A stretch of DNA of 29,190 nt from Flemingiibacterium sp045579105 (GCA_045579105.1 JAZNLM010000033.1:1-29190), one strand, 5' to 3'; numbered from the stretch's first letter, positions 15,431 through 24,665 are shown. Made by a program: numbers and translations. The notes: generated by a model from the letters alone, not told the origin.

Positions 15431-15486
15431 AACTGTGTATATGCTTTTGGTGCAAAATAATTCGCAAGAATTGGAGATAGATTCAT

Positions 15487-18273
15487 ATGAAGGTATTAGA
15501 TAAAATTTTCGGAACGTACAGCGACCGTCAAGTGAAAAAGCTTATTCCCACGGTTGATAAAATCGAAGCTCTCGCTGACAAATATAAGGCTATGAGCGAC
15601 TCCGAGCTTCGCGGTATGACTACGGTTTTAAAAGAGCGCCTTGCTAACGGAGAAACTCTTGACGATATTCTTCCCGACGCGTTCGCAACAGTGCGTGAAG
15701 CGGCTGACCGTGGGCTCGGAAAGCGCCCGTTCAGAGTTCAGCTCATAGGTGGTATTATCCTTCATCACGGCAGAATTGCCGAGATGAAAACGGGTGAGCG
15801 TAAAACCCTCGTTGCCACCCTGCCCGCTTATCTTAACGCGCTCACGGGAAACGGCGTTCATATCGTAACCGTTAACGAATACCTTGCAAAGACCGGCAGT
15901 GAGGAAATGAGCAAGGTTTACGGCTATCTCGGACTTTCCACGGGACTTGTCGTTCACGACCAGACCAAGGAAGCAAAGAAAAACGCGTATGACGCCGACA
16001 TTACCTACGGCACCAACAATGAGTTCGGCTTTGACTACCTTCGCGACAACATGGTCATCTACAAGGAACAGCTCGTTCAGAGAGGTCACGCATTTGCGAT
16101 CGTGGACGAGGTTGACTCCATTCTTATCGACGAAGCGAGAACTCCGCTTATCATATCGGGCGCAGGTGCAAAATCCACTGACCTTTATGACCGCGCGGAC
16201 AAGTTTGTTCGCACGCTGAAGAAGTTTGTTATCAAAGAGCTTGACTCGAAGGAGTATGACGATCAGTTCGACGGCGACTATATAGTTGACGAAAAGGCGA
16301 AGAATGTAACTCTTACTGCAAGCGGTATCAAGAAGGCAGAGGCTTATTTCGATGTTGAAAACCTCTCCGATCCCGAAAACTCCACTCTTGCACATCATAT
16401 AAATCAGGCAATTAAGGCTCACGGCTCCATGCAGCGCGACGTAAATTACATCGTTAAGGACGGGGAAGTCCTTATCGTCGACGAGTTCACAGGCCGCGTC
16501 ATGCCCGGCAGACGTTACTCTGACGGTCTGCATCAGGCTATTGAGGCAAAGGAGCACGTTAACATTCAAAAGGAGAGTAAAACTCTCGCAACTATCACCT
16601 TCCAGAACTTCTTCCGTCTTTACAAGAAACTTTCGGGTATGACGGGTACGGCGCTCACCGAGGAAAATGAGTTCCGCGAGATATACGCGCTTGACGTAGT
16701 TGAAGTCCCCACCAACAAGCCAATGATACGCCGTGACCACAGCGACGTGGTTTACAAGACTATCAACGGCAAATACAACGCTATTGTAAAGCAGATTAAG
16801 CAGTGCCACGATAAGGGCCAGCCCGTGCTTGTAGGTACGGTATCTATCGAAAAATCCGAGGAGCTTTCGAGAAAATTAAAGCTTAATGGAATCCCTCACG
16901 TTGTGCTCAATGCTAAATATCACGAAAAAGAAGCGGAAATCGTCGCGCAGGCAGGTAAACTCGGTGCGGTTACTATATCCACCAACATGGCAGGCCGCGG
17001 TACGGACATTATGCTCGGCGGTAACGCGGAATTCCTCGCTAAGAATGACCTTCGCAAGCTCGGTTACGACGAGTCTGTAATCGTTGTTGCAGTCGGTATG
17101 TCAAACAACGTTGACGAAATTGTACTCGAAGCACGTGCCAAATATCACGAAGCACTCGAAAAGTACAAGCTTGAGATAGCCCCCGAAGCAAAGAAGGTTT
17201 GCGACGTTGGTGGTCTGTTTATTATCGGCACTGAACGCCACGAAAGCCGCCGTATTGACAATCAGCTCCGCGGACGTTCCGGACGTCAGGGCGACCCCGG
17301 AGAGTCGCGCTTCTTCCTCTCGCTCGAGGACGATCTTATGCGACTTTTCGGAAGCGAACGTATTATCGGTATGGTTGAGCGCCTCGGTCTTGAAGAGGAT
17401 CAGCCTATTGATGCCTCTATCCTTTCCAATGCAATAGAGGGAGCACAGAAACGCCTTGAGGATGCTAACTTCCAGCGTCGTAAGACAGTCCTCGAATACG
17501 ATGACGTTATGAATCAGCAGCGCGGTATCATATACTCACAGCGTCGCTCGGTGCTTGACGGCGCAGATCTTCGCGAAACCGTACTCGGTATGATACGCGA
17601 AACGGTTGATGAGGCAGTGAACAGATACACCGCGGCAGAAAATCCTGCTGAATGGAATATAGATGCGCTTCGCACGCATTTCTTCGGGCTTCTCTGCAAA
17701 GAGGACGATTTTAAGTATTCCGCTGAAGAGCTTGCATCTCTTAAGCGCGAGGATATAGCAAATGTGCTTCATGAGCGTGCGAAAGTGCTTTACGCTTCCA
17801 AGGAAGAGATGTTTGGTGAGCGTATGCGCGAGGTTGAGCGCGTAATGCTGCTCGGCTCGGTTGACCAAAACTGGATGAACCACATTGATGCTATGGACGA
17901 CCTTCGTTCCTCTATCGGTCTTCAGGCGTATGCACAGCGCAGTCCTATCAACGAATACCGTTTTGTCGGTGCTGATATGTTCGACGATATGGTAGCACAA
18001 ATACGTGAAGATACGGTCCGCAAAATACTCTCTGTTGCAGTTCGCAAGGAGCAGGAAATAAAGCGAGTTGAGGTTGCAAAACCCACTAGTGAGGGCTTTG
18101 CGGGGGCTATGAAACGTCCTGCAGCATTGCAGGGCGGCGTGGCAAAAGCAGGCATTGTAAGTGCCACCGCAGCACAGTCCGCGAAGGTGGGCAGAAACGA
18201 TCCTTGTCCGTGCGGCAGCGGCAAAAAATATAAAAAATGCTGCGGTTCGGGAATTGAATCTATCGAAGAATAA
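15487..18273 (+). CDS. secA: Preprotein translocase ATPase SecA with altered ATPase motif I
   Basis: Motor that drives unfolded preproteins through SecYEG. The full-length protein (928 residues) has the expected architecture: Q motif around Q85, DEVDSILIDEARTPLIISG (207-225, motif II), GMTGTALTE, TNMAGRGTDIMLGG, ESRRIDNQLRGRSGRQGDPGESRF, and the zinc-binding SEC-C tail CPCGSGKKYKKCCG. Motif I is abnormal: MKTGERKT (100-107), with R105 where Gly is nearly invariant (GEGKT), although the Walker lysine K106 remains. Nearby, VNDYLAKRD...EWM appears as VNEYLAKTG...EEM (129-141). The rest looks under normal constraint and there is no frameshift, so this is either an adapted SecA or a sequence error at R105. 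ATG follows GGAG. Confidence 0.93.
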   Translation: MKVLDKIFGTYSDRQVKKLIPTVDKIEALADKYKAMSDSELRGMTTVLKERLANGETLDDILPDAFATVREAADRGLGKRPFRVQLIGGIILHHGRIAEMKTGERKTLVATLPAYLNALTGNGVHIVTVNEYLAKTGSEEMSKVYGYLGLSTGLVVHDQTKEAKKNAYDADITYGTNNEFGFDYLRDNMVIYKEQLVQRGHAFAIVDEVDSILIDEARTPLIISGAGAKSTDLYDRADKFVRTLKKFVIKELDSKEYDDQFDGDYIVDEKAKNVTLTASGIKKAEAYFDVENLSDPENSTLAHHINQAIKAHGSMQRDVNYIVKDGEVLIVDEFTGRVMPGRRYSDGLHQAIEAKEHVNIQKESKTLATITFQNFFRLYKKLSGMTGTALTEENEFREIYALDVVEVPTNKPMIRRDHSDVVYKTINGKYNAIVKQIKQCHDKGQPVLVGTVSIEKSEELSRKLKLNGIPHVVLNAKYHEKEAEIVAQAGKLGAVTISTNMAGRGTDIMLGGNAEFLAKNDLRKLGYDESVIVVAVGMSNNVDEIVLEARAKYHEALEKYKLEIAPEAKKVCDVGGLFIIGTERHESRRIDNQLRGRSGRQGDPGESRFFLSLEDDLMRLFGSERIIGMVERLGLEEDQPIDASILSNAIEGAQKRLEDANFQRRKTVLEYDDVMNQQRGIIYSQRRSVLDGADLRETVLGMIRETVDEAVNRYTAAENPAEWNIDALRTHFFGLLCKEDDFKYSAEELASLKREDIANVLHERAKVLYASKEEMFGERMREVERVMLLGSVDQNWMNHIDAMDDLRSSIGLQAYAQRSPINEYRFVGADMFDDMVAQIREDTVRKILSVAVRKEQEIKRVEVAKPTSEGFAGAMKRPAALQGGVAKAGIVSATAAQSAKVGRNDPCPCGSGKKYKKCCGSGIESIEE

Positions 18274-18280
18274 GAACAGC

Positions 18281-18310
18281 GCCTCTCCCCTAAAAGGGAG
18301 AGGCGAGAGG
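18281..18310 (+). promoter_or_regulatory. Hairpin and tandem GAGAGG motif before the downstream membrane-protein gene
   Basis: GCCTCTCCC (18281-18289) pairs perfectly with GGGAGAGGC (18296-18304). Immediately after comes a second GAGAGG (18305-18310), the Shine-Dalgarno of the next gene. The ascending arm CCTCTC could pair with either GAGAGG copy, so alternative folds could hide or expose the ribosome-binding site. There is no T-run, so secA transcripts should read through. Confidence 0.45.
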
Positions 18311-18318
18311 ACATGCAA

Positions 18319-18987
18319 ATGGGATTTGGTCTTACCTTTATTGGATACTTCTTTCTGATATTTTTTCCGCTGAGCCGTATCGATGTGTTACCTAATTTAG
18401 GCGTCGTCGGCTGTCTGGTAATGCTTCTCGGCTTAAAGCGACTCACGCATTACTGCTCGGGTAACCGCGCCTTTTCGGCGGCAAAGCTTTTTGGCGTTAT
18501 ACTTACCGCAGTTTCTATCGTCGCATTTATGCTCGACGTGGCGGCTATTGATAAACTTATAAGAGAAGAGATTTCCCACGTGCTTGCGCCTGCCGTAAAC
18601 GCGATTTACGCGCTTGTTATCACGGCGTTTACGGGTGCACTGTTCGTGGGTGTGTATAAGCTATCGGGAGAGGTTGAGCTTCCGAAGCTCGCTAAAAGAA
18701 GCGTTTTTATGCTGTCTGCTAATGCTGCCTATCTCGTAGCTGAGATCGCGGCAAGCGTATGCTCGCTTGTTCACACCTTCGGTACGGCAGCAAGTCACGA
18801 TTTTACGATAGTGACGGGGTATCTCGGTATCGTTGCATTTGTTTTTGCATACGCCATTCTCTTTTTGAATCTCTCGCTCATCTTCTCCTGCTACGCCCGT
18901 ATTTGCCTTGAGGGCGACGAGGATATGCCATACGAAACCGATATGTTAGATAAGATCGTTGCGTGGACCAAGCGCAATAAAAAGTAA
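18319..18987 (+). CDS. Integral membrane protein of unknown function with an N-terminal DVLP motif
   Basis: No function recognised. The 222-residue protein has about five or six hydrophobic segments and a short charged C-terminus. Near its start it reads LSRIDVLPNLGVVGCLVMLLGLKRL (18-42), which matches a segment of the next gene (NVVDILPDFFGYLFLMKGLSKW), so the two look like relatives. The start is set at the ATG at 18319 because GAGAGG (18305-18310) lies eight bases upstream; the ATG at 18313 is only two bases away from it. It follows secA by 45 bases and precedes the longer relative by 30 bases, so all three may be co-transcribed. Confidence 0.75.
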   Translation: MGFGLTFIGYFFLIFFPLSRIDVLPNLGVVGCLVMLLGLKRLTHYCSGNRAFSAAKLFGVILTAVSIVAFMLDVAAIDKLIREEISHVLAPAVNAIYALVITAFTGALFVGVYKLSGEVELPKLAKRSVFMLSANAAYLVAEIAASVCSLVHTFGTAASHDFTIVTGYLGIVAFVFAYAILFLNLSLIFSCYARICLEGDEDMPYETDMLDKIVAWTKRNKK

Positions 18988-19017
18988 CGCACTACACTTT
19001 AGGAAAGGCTTTTACTT

Positions 19018-20445
19018 ATGTTATGTGATAACAAAAAAAGTACGATCAAATCCGCTAAAACACAGCTTGGATATCCGTATCTCATAGCAGCATTTGTTTT
19101 TCTCTTCAACCCTTGTATAAACGTAGTAGATATCCTTCCCGACTTTTTCGGATACCTTTTCTTAATGAAAGGGCTTTCAAAGTGGGCGGATCTGTGTCCT
19201 AACGTATCTGACGCAATGGAGAGCATTGGCAGACTGCGTTGGTTTATGCTTTTAAAAATGCTCTCTATAGCACTCATTCCATTTGTTGACGATACATTCG
19301 TGCTCATCTTCGTATTCGCCTTCGGAGTTATTGAGCTTATGTACGTTCTTCCCGCGGCGGCGAAGGTGTTTGACGGTCTTGAATACTTCGGAACACGCTT
19401 CGACTGCGAGACGATTTTCAACGGCCCTCTCAAAACGCGCAGAGTAAAGCCGCGAAATAACGCTAAAACCAAAAAATCCAAAACAAACAAACGGCGCGGT
19501 ATCGGACTAAGTGGTGTTCGTCTTTTGACACCGACATTCTTTATCGTCAAAACAGTGTTCTGCCTCTTACCAGAGCTTTGTTGCCTCTATTCGGGCGACA
19601 TCACAAGCGGTGTTCAAAGAGATCTCGCATACTATAAGCCTTTCTTTATTGAAATCAACATAGTGGTAGGTACGATTATCGGTATTATATGGCTTGTACG
19701 CTTGAATTCTTACATAAAGCGCATATACAAAGATACCGCATTTCTTGAGCGCGTACTCGCCGACTATAATCTGGAAGTAGGAAGTAACGTCGGCCTTGCA
19801 ATTCGCCGCCGATTCCGAGCGTGCGCTTCTCTCATAATCGCAGGATTGGCCTTCCTTCCGAATATGTGGATTGACGGCGTTAACATTATCCCCACATTCT
19901 TTGGCTCGGTATTCATTATCGCCGCTATGGCATTGCTTTGGCGTATATCAAAGCGCTCTGTTCTTGCTGTGATTATCCCATCGATATTTGCGGTAGTGTC
20001 TGCATTATCATTTGCGTTGTCGTTTTATTTCGGTGCCTTCTTTAGCATCGGTGACACCTACTACGATTCGGAAACGTTCGCACTGTTTAACGCTACACGT
20101 TCGTTGTCAACCCTGGAATATGCGCTTCTTATAGCGGTCATATACATTATCTGCCGTGAGCTTAAGAAAGTCGTAAGCACTCACCTCGGCGCTCCCTCAA
20201 GTACTGTGGACAAGCGCATTATAGAGCTGCGTGATGAAAGTCAACGGCATATGAACACACGAATTACCGCAGGCTTTATTTCCTTCATCGTTGTCGCGCT
20301 TATAAACCACGCGTACCTCTTTTACCGCGCAGACGTTATGACGGATATGTGGATTGTCGCGTTCATAGCCACACTAATATGGATATTCTATATGGCAAAC
20401 ACGGTAAATAAGCTTTACGATCAGATTGAATACAAATATATGTAA
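19018..20445 (+). CDS. Large integral membrane protein of unknown function, two DxxP-G motif copies
   Basis: No function recognised. The 475-residue protein has about ten hydrophobic segments. The N-terminal half carries NVVDILPDFFGYLFLMKGL (35-53); the second half carries a related VNIIPTFFGSVFIIAAMALL (288-307), suggesting internal duplication. Between them lies a basic stretch (RRVKPRNNAKTKKSKTNKRR, 141-160) likely to be cytoplasmic. Clostridial membrane proteins with an NIIDILPDFIGY-like opening are familiar but uncharacterised. The ATG follows AGGAAAGG. It is the last gene before a strong terminator, in a probable secA-linked cluster; a link to protein export is only positional. Confidence 0.75.
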   Translation: MLCDNKKSTIKSAKTQLGYPYLIAAFVFLFNPCINVVDILPDFFGYLFLMKGLSKWADLCPNVSDAMESIGRLRWFMLLKMLSIALIPFVDDTFVLIFVFAFGVIELMYVLPAAAKVFDGLEYFGTRFDCETIFNGPLKTRRVKPRNNAKTKKSKTNKRRGIGLSGVRLLTPTFFIVKTVFCLLPELCCLYSGDITSGVQRDLAYYKPFFIEINIVVGTIIGIIWLVRLNSYIKRIYKDTAFLERVLADYNLEVGSNVGLAIRRRFRACASLIIAGLAFLPNMWIDGVNIIPTFFGSVFIIAAMALLWRISKRSVLAVIIPSIFAVVSALSFALSFYFGAFFSIGDTYYDSETFALFNATRSLSTLEYALLIAVIYIICRELKKVVSTHLGAPSSTVDKRIIELRDESQRHMNTRITAGFISFIVVALINHAYLFYRADVMTDMWIVAFIATLIWIFYMANTVNKLYDQIEYKYM

Positions 20446-20452
20446 CAAAGAA

Positions 20453-20488
20453 CGACTGCACAGAAAAATTGTGCAGTCGCATTTTTTT
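20453..20488. terminator. Terminator between the membrane-protein gene and the convergent DUF2079 gene
   Basis: CGACTGCACA (20453-20462) with TGTGCAGTCG (20470-20479), then a seven-T run. Read the other way it is followed by TTCTTTGTT, so it may also serve the convergent gene. Confidence 0.88.
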
Positions 20489-22364
20489 ACTCACTTATGT
20501 TCGGTTCTTTGTGATATATCACCAAGACGCCGTCAAGCACACCGTATTTTTTATAACCGTTGTCCTCAAGTAATTTCACAAGATTTTCGAAGCCGTTATC
20601 CTCACCATTTGTGGCATACTTGCGGCATTCACTATTAGCGTTCACCTTTAAAACAACGTACTCCGTTTGAAGTAAATGCTCTTTAGATGCGTAGTTCACA
20701 TCATAAAGCGTTTCGCGTTGGGATAGATATGTAGTGTAAAATGTGGTGGCAGTTACCGATGCGCTGTCGGGAATGGTATCTAAAGTATCGCGGATATTTT
20801 GATAATATTCATAGTTATTAATGGCGTTTGTCGGATAACGTACGGCTTTGGGTATAACTGTATTTGCAAAGCACGTCACGCCGACAAGCACACACGCAAT
20901 CAAAGAGAATGTTCTCCGTTTGTCAACCTTAAAATCCGCTAAATTTACGACCGTCAGGTATATAAGAAACGCGCTCGGGCCGAAGGTGTACTGAAAGAAA
21001 ATATCATGCTGATACACATAGTCCGACATAAGATTAACCAAAATGTATGGAATGAGAAGTATGTATCTATCATATCTTCGTGTGAGCAATGGAAGCCCGA
21101 GAAGCGGCAGCATCGTCATGGCGATAAACTTCAGTTTATCTGCGTCCACACACTCATACAGTACCTTCGCAGGGCTTAATATCACCGCTTTAATAACAGT
21201 GATAAGAGAAGAGGAGCCATCATACATGAAGTTTTTGTAGCGATTTGTCATTACGCCGTCGCCGCTCTCTGCCAGGTACCCCGTAACGAGGAAAAACCAT
21301 ATAAGAGATACGGCAAGCAGTAAGGTTCCAGTGACGAGATTTTTTATATCGCGCTTACCCGAATTCAAAACTGTTTTGACTATCAACCACACAGCAATAA
21401 CCGCCACATAAACTGCGGCGTCCTCTTTTACAGCCAATGTAAGGATGGCGGCAACTGCGATAACAGCCGTATTCTTTTTATCTATACCGTAAAACAGCCA
21501 GAGAATCAGCGGGGGCAAAAAACAGTTTTCGTGAATATCGTAGCTTGTGCCGCCCGAATATGCAGGGTATAAGAACAGTGCTGCGCAAATCAGTGTCCGC
21601 TGCACACCCGTCAGACCGTGATGTTTGCCTATCTTCCATAGCGGTATAACCGCCGATGTAAGCACTGCCGCCTGCAAAATCTGCAAAGTAACAGGCGTTG
21701 GAAACAAGGAATAAAACGGCAATAGTAGGTAATAGATAGGGGAAACGTGAACGGCAAAATGGGAGAGTAAGCCGTCGCGCTCTAACGTGGTAATAGGCCG
21801 TCCGGTCGCTTTCATACTGTGGAACATCTGCGAAAAGATACCGAAATCATATGTCGGGGTACTGAAGCTATACACTCGTCCGACTGTCCATGAGGAAACG
21901 AACAGAAAAAAAGCTGCCGCAAGTCCTGCTGTGAGCCAGACATAGACTTTGTGTGATTTAGATGAGTCGTGGGTAGGCTCGGGGCTTTTATCCCTGCCAT
22001 AAATTCCGTATGCAATCAAAATGAGCATTACAAGGATACATGCACACAAAAATGCCAACGTAGCAGACGATAACAATGCGGCTAATGCAAGCGCAAAAAA
22101 AACGGACACGATAGTCAAGCGCCCTATAACCGTTGACTTTACAAACACCGATATTGTGCTTATAACAATTAAAACCACGCAAGCTACTACAATAAGGCGC
22201 ACAAAAGACATCTCTGCAAGTCCATCAAGCGCCGCAAGGTTCCTCAAATCACTTGGCAGAATGATGTATTCTGTCAAAGCAGCGAAAACCCACGAAAAAA
22301 TAATATTACGCACCAAGTCGGGTATGGTGATTTTATTTAGAATAACTGGTTTTTGCATTGTCAT
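20487..22364 (-). CDS. DUF2079 family polytopic membrane protein (GT-C glycosyltransferase-like)
   Basis: A 625-residue protein with about 14 membrane segments. The DUF2079 signatures are clear: TYDFGIFSQMFHSM (171-184), SHFAVHVSPIYYLLLPFYSLFPTP (201-224), TSYDIHENCFLPP (273-285) and VKEDAAVYVA (312-321), with a soluble C-terminal part from about 510. The acidic residues in the first loop resemble those of lipid-linked-sugar-using GT-C enzymes, so transfer of a sugar from a polyprenyl donor is plausible but unproven. The start at 22364 follows GGAAGGTGG; a second ATG two codons on is possible. It lies 36 bases after the histidine kinase and is probably the third gene of that operon. Confidence 0.8.
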   Translation of the reverse strand: MTMQKPVILNKITIPDLVRNIIFSWVFAALTEYIILPSDLRNLAALDGLAEMSFVRLIVVACVVLIVISTISVFVKSTVIGRLTIVSVFFALALAALLSSATLAFLCACILVMLILIAYGIYGRDKSPEPTHDSSKSHKVYVWLTAGLAAAFFLFVSSWTVGRVYSFSTPTYDFGIFSQMFHSMKATGRPITTLERDGLLSHFAVHVSPIYYLLLPFYSLFPTPVTLQILQAAVLTSAVIPLWKIGKHHGLTGVQRTLICAALFLYPAYSGGTSYDIHENCFLPPLILWLFYGIDKKNTAVIAVAAILTLAVKEDAAVYVAVIAVWLIVKTVLNSGKRDIKNLVTGTLLLAVSLIWFFLVTGYLAESGDGVMTNRYKNFMYDGSSSLITVIKAVILSPAKVLYECVDADKLKFIAMTMLPLLGLPLLTRRYDRYILLIPYILVNLMSDYVYQHDIFFQYTFGPSAFLIYLTVVNLADFKVDKRRTFSLIACVLVGVTCFANTVIPKAVRYPTNAINNYEYYQNIRDTLDTIPDSASVTATTFYTTYLSQRETLYDVNYASKEHLLQTEYVVLKVNANSECRKYATNGEDNGFENLVKLLEDNGYKKYGVLDGVLVIYHKEPNISE

Positions 22365-22399
22365 AAAACCACCTTCCCTACCTGAATGTTTTAATAATT

Positions 22400-23887
22400 T
22401 TAAACTTCAAACCAGAACGTCGAGCCTTTCCCTATCTCGCTCTCCACTCCGTATTTCGCACCGTGAAGGTCGAGTATGCTCTTTACTATGGAAAGTCCAA
22501 GTCCCGAGCCGGTAGCTGCTCTTCTGTGAAGTTTGTCGACCTTGTAGTATCTGTCCCATATATTCGGTATATCCTCGGGAGAAATTCCCTCTCCACAGTC
22601 TGCAACCTCGATACGTACGGCTTTTCTTCCGTCACGCTCCAAAATTCGCTGTGTCACGGTAACTATGTGCTCACCGCCGGAATGGGTAATCGCGTTGTTT
22701 ATAAAGTTATATATAACCTGCAAAATCCGCGTGCGGTCAGCTTCAACTGTAACCTCGCAGTCCTGTATAAACTCAATCGTCCACCCGTCCTGCTCGGTGA
22801 GCTTCGAAAACCGCCCAATGACCTCACGCACGGTCTGCGTCAGATTAAACTGCGATTTTGACAGCTTCGCCGTACCCGCTTGAAGCTTTGATATGTCAAG
22901 AACATCATTCACAAGCGAGGAAAGCCGCTCGGCTTCGTCTATGATTATCTGCACGTTTTCAGGTGTATTCTCACCCGGTATATCGCGCATCGCTTCAGCG
23001 TAGCCGGCTATCATTGTAAGCGGTGTGCGAAGGTCGTGCGATATATTTGCAATAAGTTCGCGCTGAAGCGCGCCCGTTTTGGAAAGCTCCGTTGCGGCAT
23101 ACGTCAGAGTATTTGAAAGCTCTTGCGCTTCGCGGTACGTGCCCACGTCAAAATCCGTATCATACTTTCCTTTGGCAAGTTGTTTTGCACTGTTGCTGAT
23201 TTTAACTATCGGCGCGCTTATGCGTTTCGCCAAAACAAACGATAACAGTACCGCGATGAGTACCATTAAAGCGGTAATAATGATAAGCTCCGTCTGCAGT
23301 GTTCGCACAGTCGAGGCAATGGGTGAAACGGTTGCGTTTAGCATAACTATAATATCCCTGCCGGATACCCCACGCACCACTCTTGTGTATATGATACTCT
23401 CTGCACTGTGACTTTCTTCCATATCATCTTTGTTATACGACGGATAACGCCCAAGCTCGGGTATAAGTGTTTTAAAAGCACCAAGCCTAAACGAGGACAT
23501 ATTTTCTCCGCCGTTTTCTTCTGCAAGCGTATACAGTGTGTAAATATTGCGCGCTGACATTGTGTGAATAATGCAGTCCGTGAGCACATCGGATTTTGCT
23601 AAGACGTTACCTGCTTCGTCAAAAATGAGTACGCAGACGTGTTTGTCATCGGCTATTATATCACAAACCGTTTGTAGCTCTGATTTGCGAAGTCCCAGGT
23701 TCTCTGAAAGCTCTGCTGCACCACTTTTTATCTCCAAAATACGTACAGACTTGTAAATGCCAGGAAACAACGCTACCTGAAACAGCCACAAAAGTCCGAG
23801 AAGCACCGCTAAAAACAGCATCATATATCCAAAAAGCTTCAAGCGTATGCCGTGCTTGCCGATTTTATTTTTTTTACTTTGTATCAA
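22400..23887 (-). CDS. Membrane sensor histidine kinase
   Basis: HisKA-type kinase of 495 residues. TM1 at about 17-40, an extracytoplasmic sensor domain at about 41-200, TM2 at about 200-220 and a HAMP domain to about 270 precede the catalytic core: H-box NISHDLRTPLTMIAGY with phospho-acceptor H284, N-box NFINNAI (394-400), G1 DCGEGI (430-435), F-box IWDRYYKV and G2 GSGLGLSIVKS (460-470). The apparent start is TTG (23885-23887), overlapping the end of the regulator gene by 14 bases, with GGGTGGGA upstream inside the regulator frame; the first internal ATGs would remove the cytoplasmic start of TM1. Together with the regulator it resembles PhoR/PhoP-type pairs; the signal is unknown. Confidence 0.93.
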   Translation of the reverse strand: MIQSKKNKIGKHGIRLKLFGYMMLFLAVLLGLLWLFQVALFPGIYKSVRILEIKSGAAELSENLGLRKSELQTVCDIIADDKHVCVLIFDEAGNVLAKSDVLTDCIIHTMSARNIYTLYTLAEENGGENMSSFRLGAFKTLIPELGRYPSYNKDDMEESHSAESIIYTRVVRGVSGRDIIVMLNATVSPIASTVRTLQTELIIITALMVLIAVLLSFVLAKRISAPIVKISNSAKQLAKGKYDTDFDVGTYREAQELSNTLTYAATELSKTGALQRELIANISHDLRTPLTMIAGYAEAMRDIPGENTPENVQIIIDEAERLSSLVNDVLDISKLQAGTAKLSKSQFNLTQTVREVIGRFSKLTEQDGWTIEFIQDCEVTVEADRTRILQVIYNFINNAITHSGGEHIVTVTQRILERDGRKAVRIEVADCGEGISPEDIPNIWDRYYKVDKLHRRAATGSGLGLSIVKSILDLHGAKYGVESEIGKGSTFWFEV

Positions 23888-24551
23888 AGCGGTATCCCAC
23901 CCCTCGAAGCGTTACAATGAGATGCGCGTACTCGCCAAGACTGCGACGAAGCAGTTTAATGTGCGTGTCAAGCGTGCGGTCATCGCCGTAGAAATCGTAT
24001 CCCCACACCTCAGTGATAAGACGCTCACGTGAAAGAGCCACGTTTCGGTTGCGAAGCATATAAAAAAATAAGTCATACTCCTTGGGTGACATATCCACGC
24101 GTTTACCGTCCACGTACACTATGCGCGCGGTGATATCTGCGCGAAGTCCCTCAATTTCAACGACCTCGTTATTTGGAACCGCCTCGCTTTTTTTGGCGCG
24201 GTTAAGCACAGCATTCACGCGTAGCATAAGCTCCTTTGGCGAGAATGGTTTTACGACATAGTCATCGATACCAAGCTCAAAACCGTTTATTTTATCGTAC
24301 TCCTCGCCTCTTGCAGAGAGCATTATAATAGGAGTATCTTTGATTTTACGTATTTCCCTGCAAGCAGAAAATCCGTCAAGCTCGGGCATCATTATGTCCA
24401 TAATGATTATGTCAAAATCCTTTTCCCGACAAAGCTCCACTGCCTTCATTCCATCCGACGCTTCGGTGACATCGTGCCCCTCAAATTCCGCGTACTTCCG
24501 GATAAGCGCACGTATCATATCCTCGTCGTCAACGGTCAGTATTCTGTACAT
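23874..24551 (-). CDS. OmpR/PhoB-family response regulator
   Basis: DNA-binding regulator of 225 residues, partner of the overlapping histidine kinase. The receiver has the acidic pair D8/D9, phospho-acceptor D52 (IIIMDIMMPELDG), a Ser switch (IIMLSAR) and the KPF lysine; the C-terminal winged helix (about 130-225) ends in the usual RTLDTHIKLLRRSLGEYAHLIVTLRGVGYRF-type pattern. The start at 24551 gives the normal MYRILTVDDE opening after GGGGGGA; upstream codons in frame are not conserved. It heads a regulator, kinase, DUF2079 operon with its own promoter. Confidence 0.95.
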   Translation of the reverse strand: MYRILTVDDEDMIRALIRKYAEFEGHDVTEASDGMKAVELCREKDFDIIIMDIMMPELDGFSACREIRKIKDTPIIMLSARGEEYDKINGFELGIDDYVVKPFSPKELMLRVNAVLNRAKKSEAVPNNEVVEIEGLRADITARIVYVDGKRVDMSPKEYDLFFYMLRNRNVALSRERLITEVWGYDFYGDDRTLDTHIKLLRRSLGEYAHLIVTLRGVGYRFDTK

Positions 24552-24584
24552 ATAATCCCCCCTATTGTTCGATGCTCTGTAAAT

Positions 24585-24613
24585 ATTATAACACCACACT
24601 GCACACCTTGCAA
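24585..24613 (-). promoter_or_regulatory. Promoter of the two-component/DUF2079 operon
   Basis: Minus strand TTGCAA (24608-24613), 17-base spacer, perfect TATAAT (24585-24590). Confidence 0.7.
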
Positions 24614-24665
24614 TACACTTCGCCAAATGTTCACAAAATAATTAGACTCACCTCACATAAAAAAC

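Noticed and set aside
15628..16809. Minus-strand open frame of 393 codons opposite secA
   Set aside because: Shadow of the secA codon pattern, with no start signal or recognisable domain.
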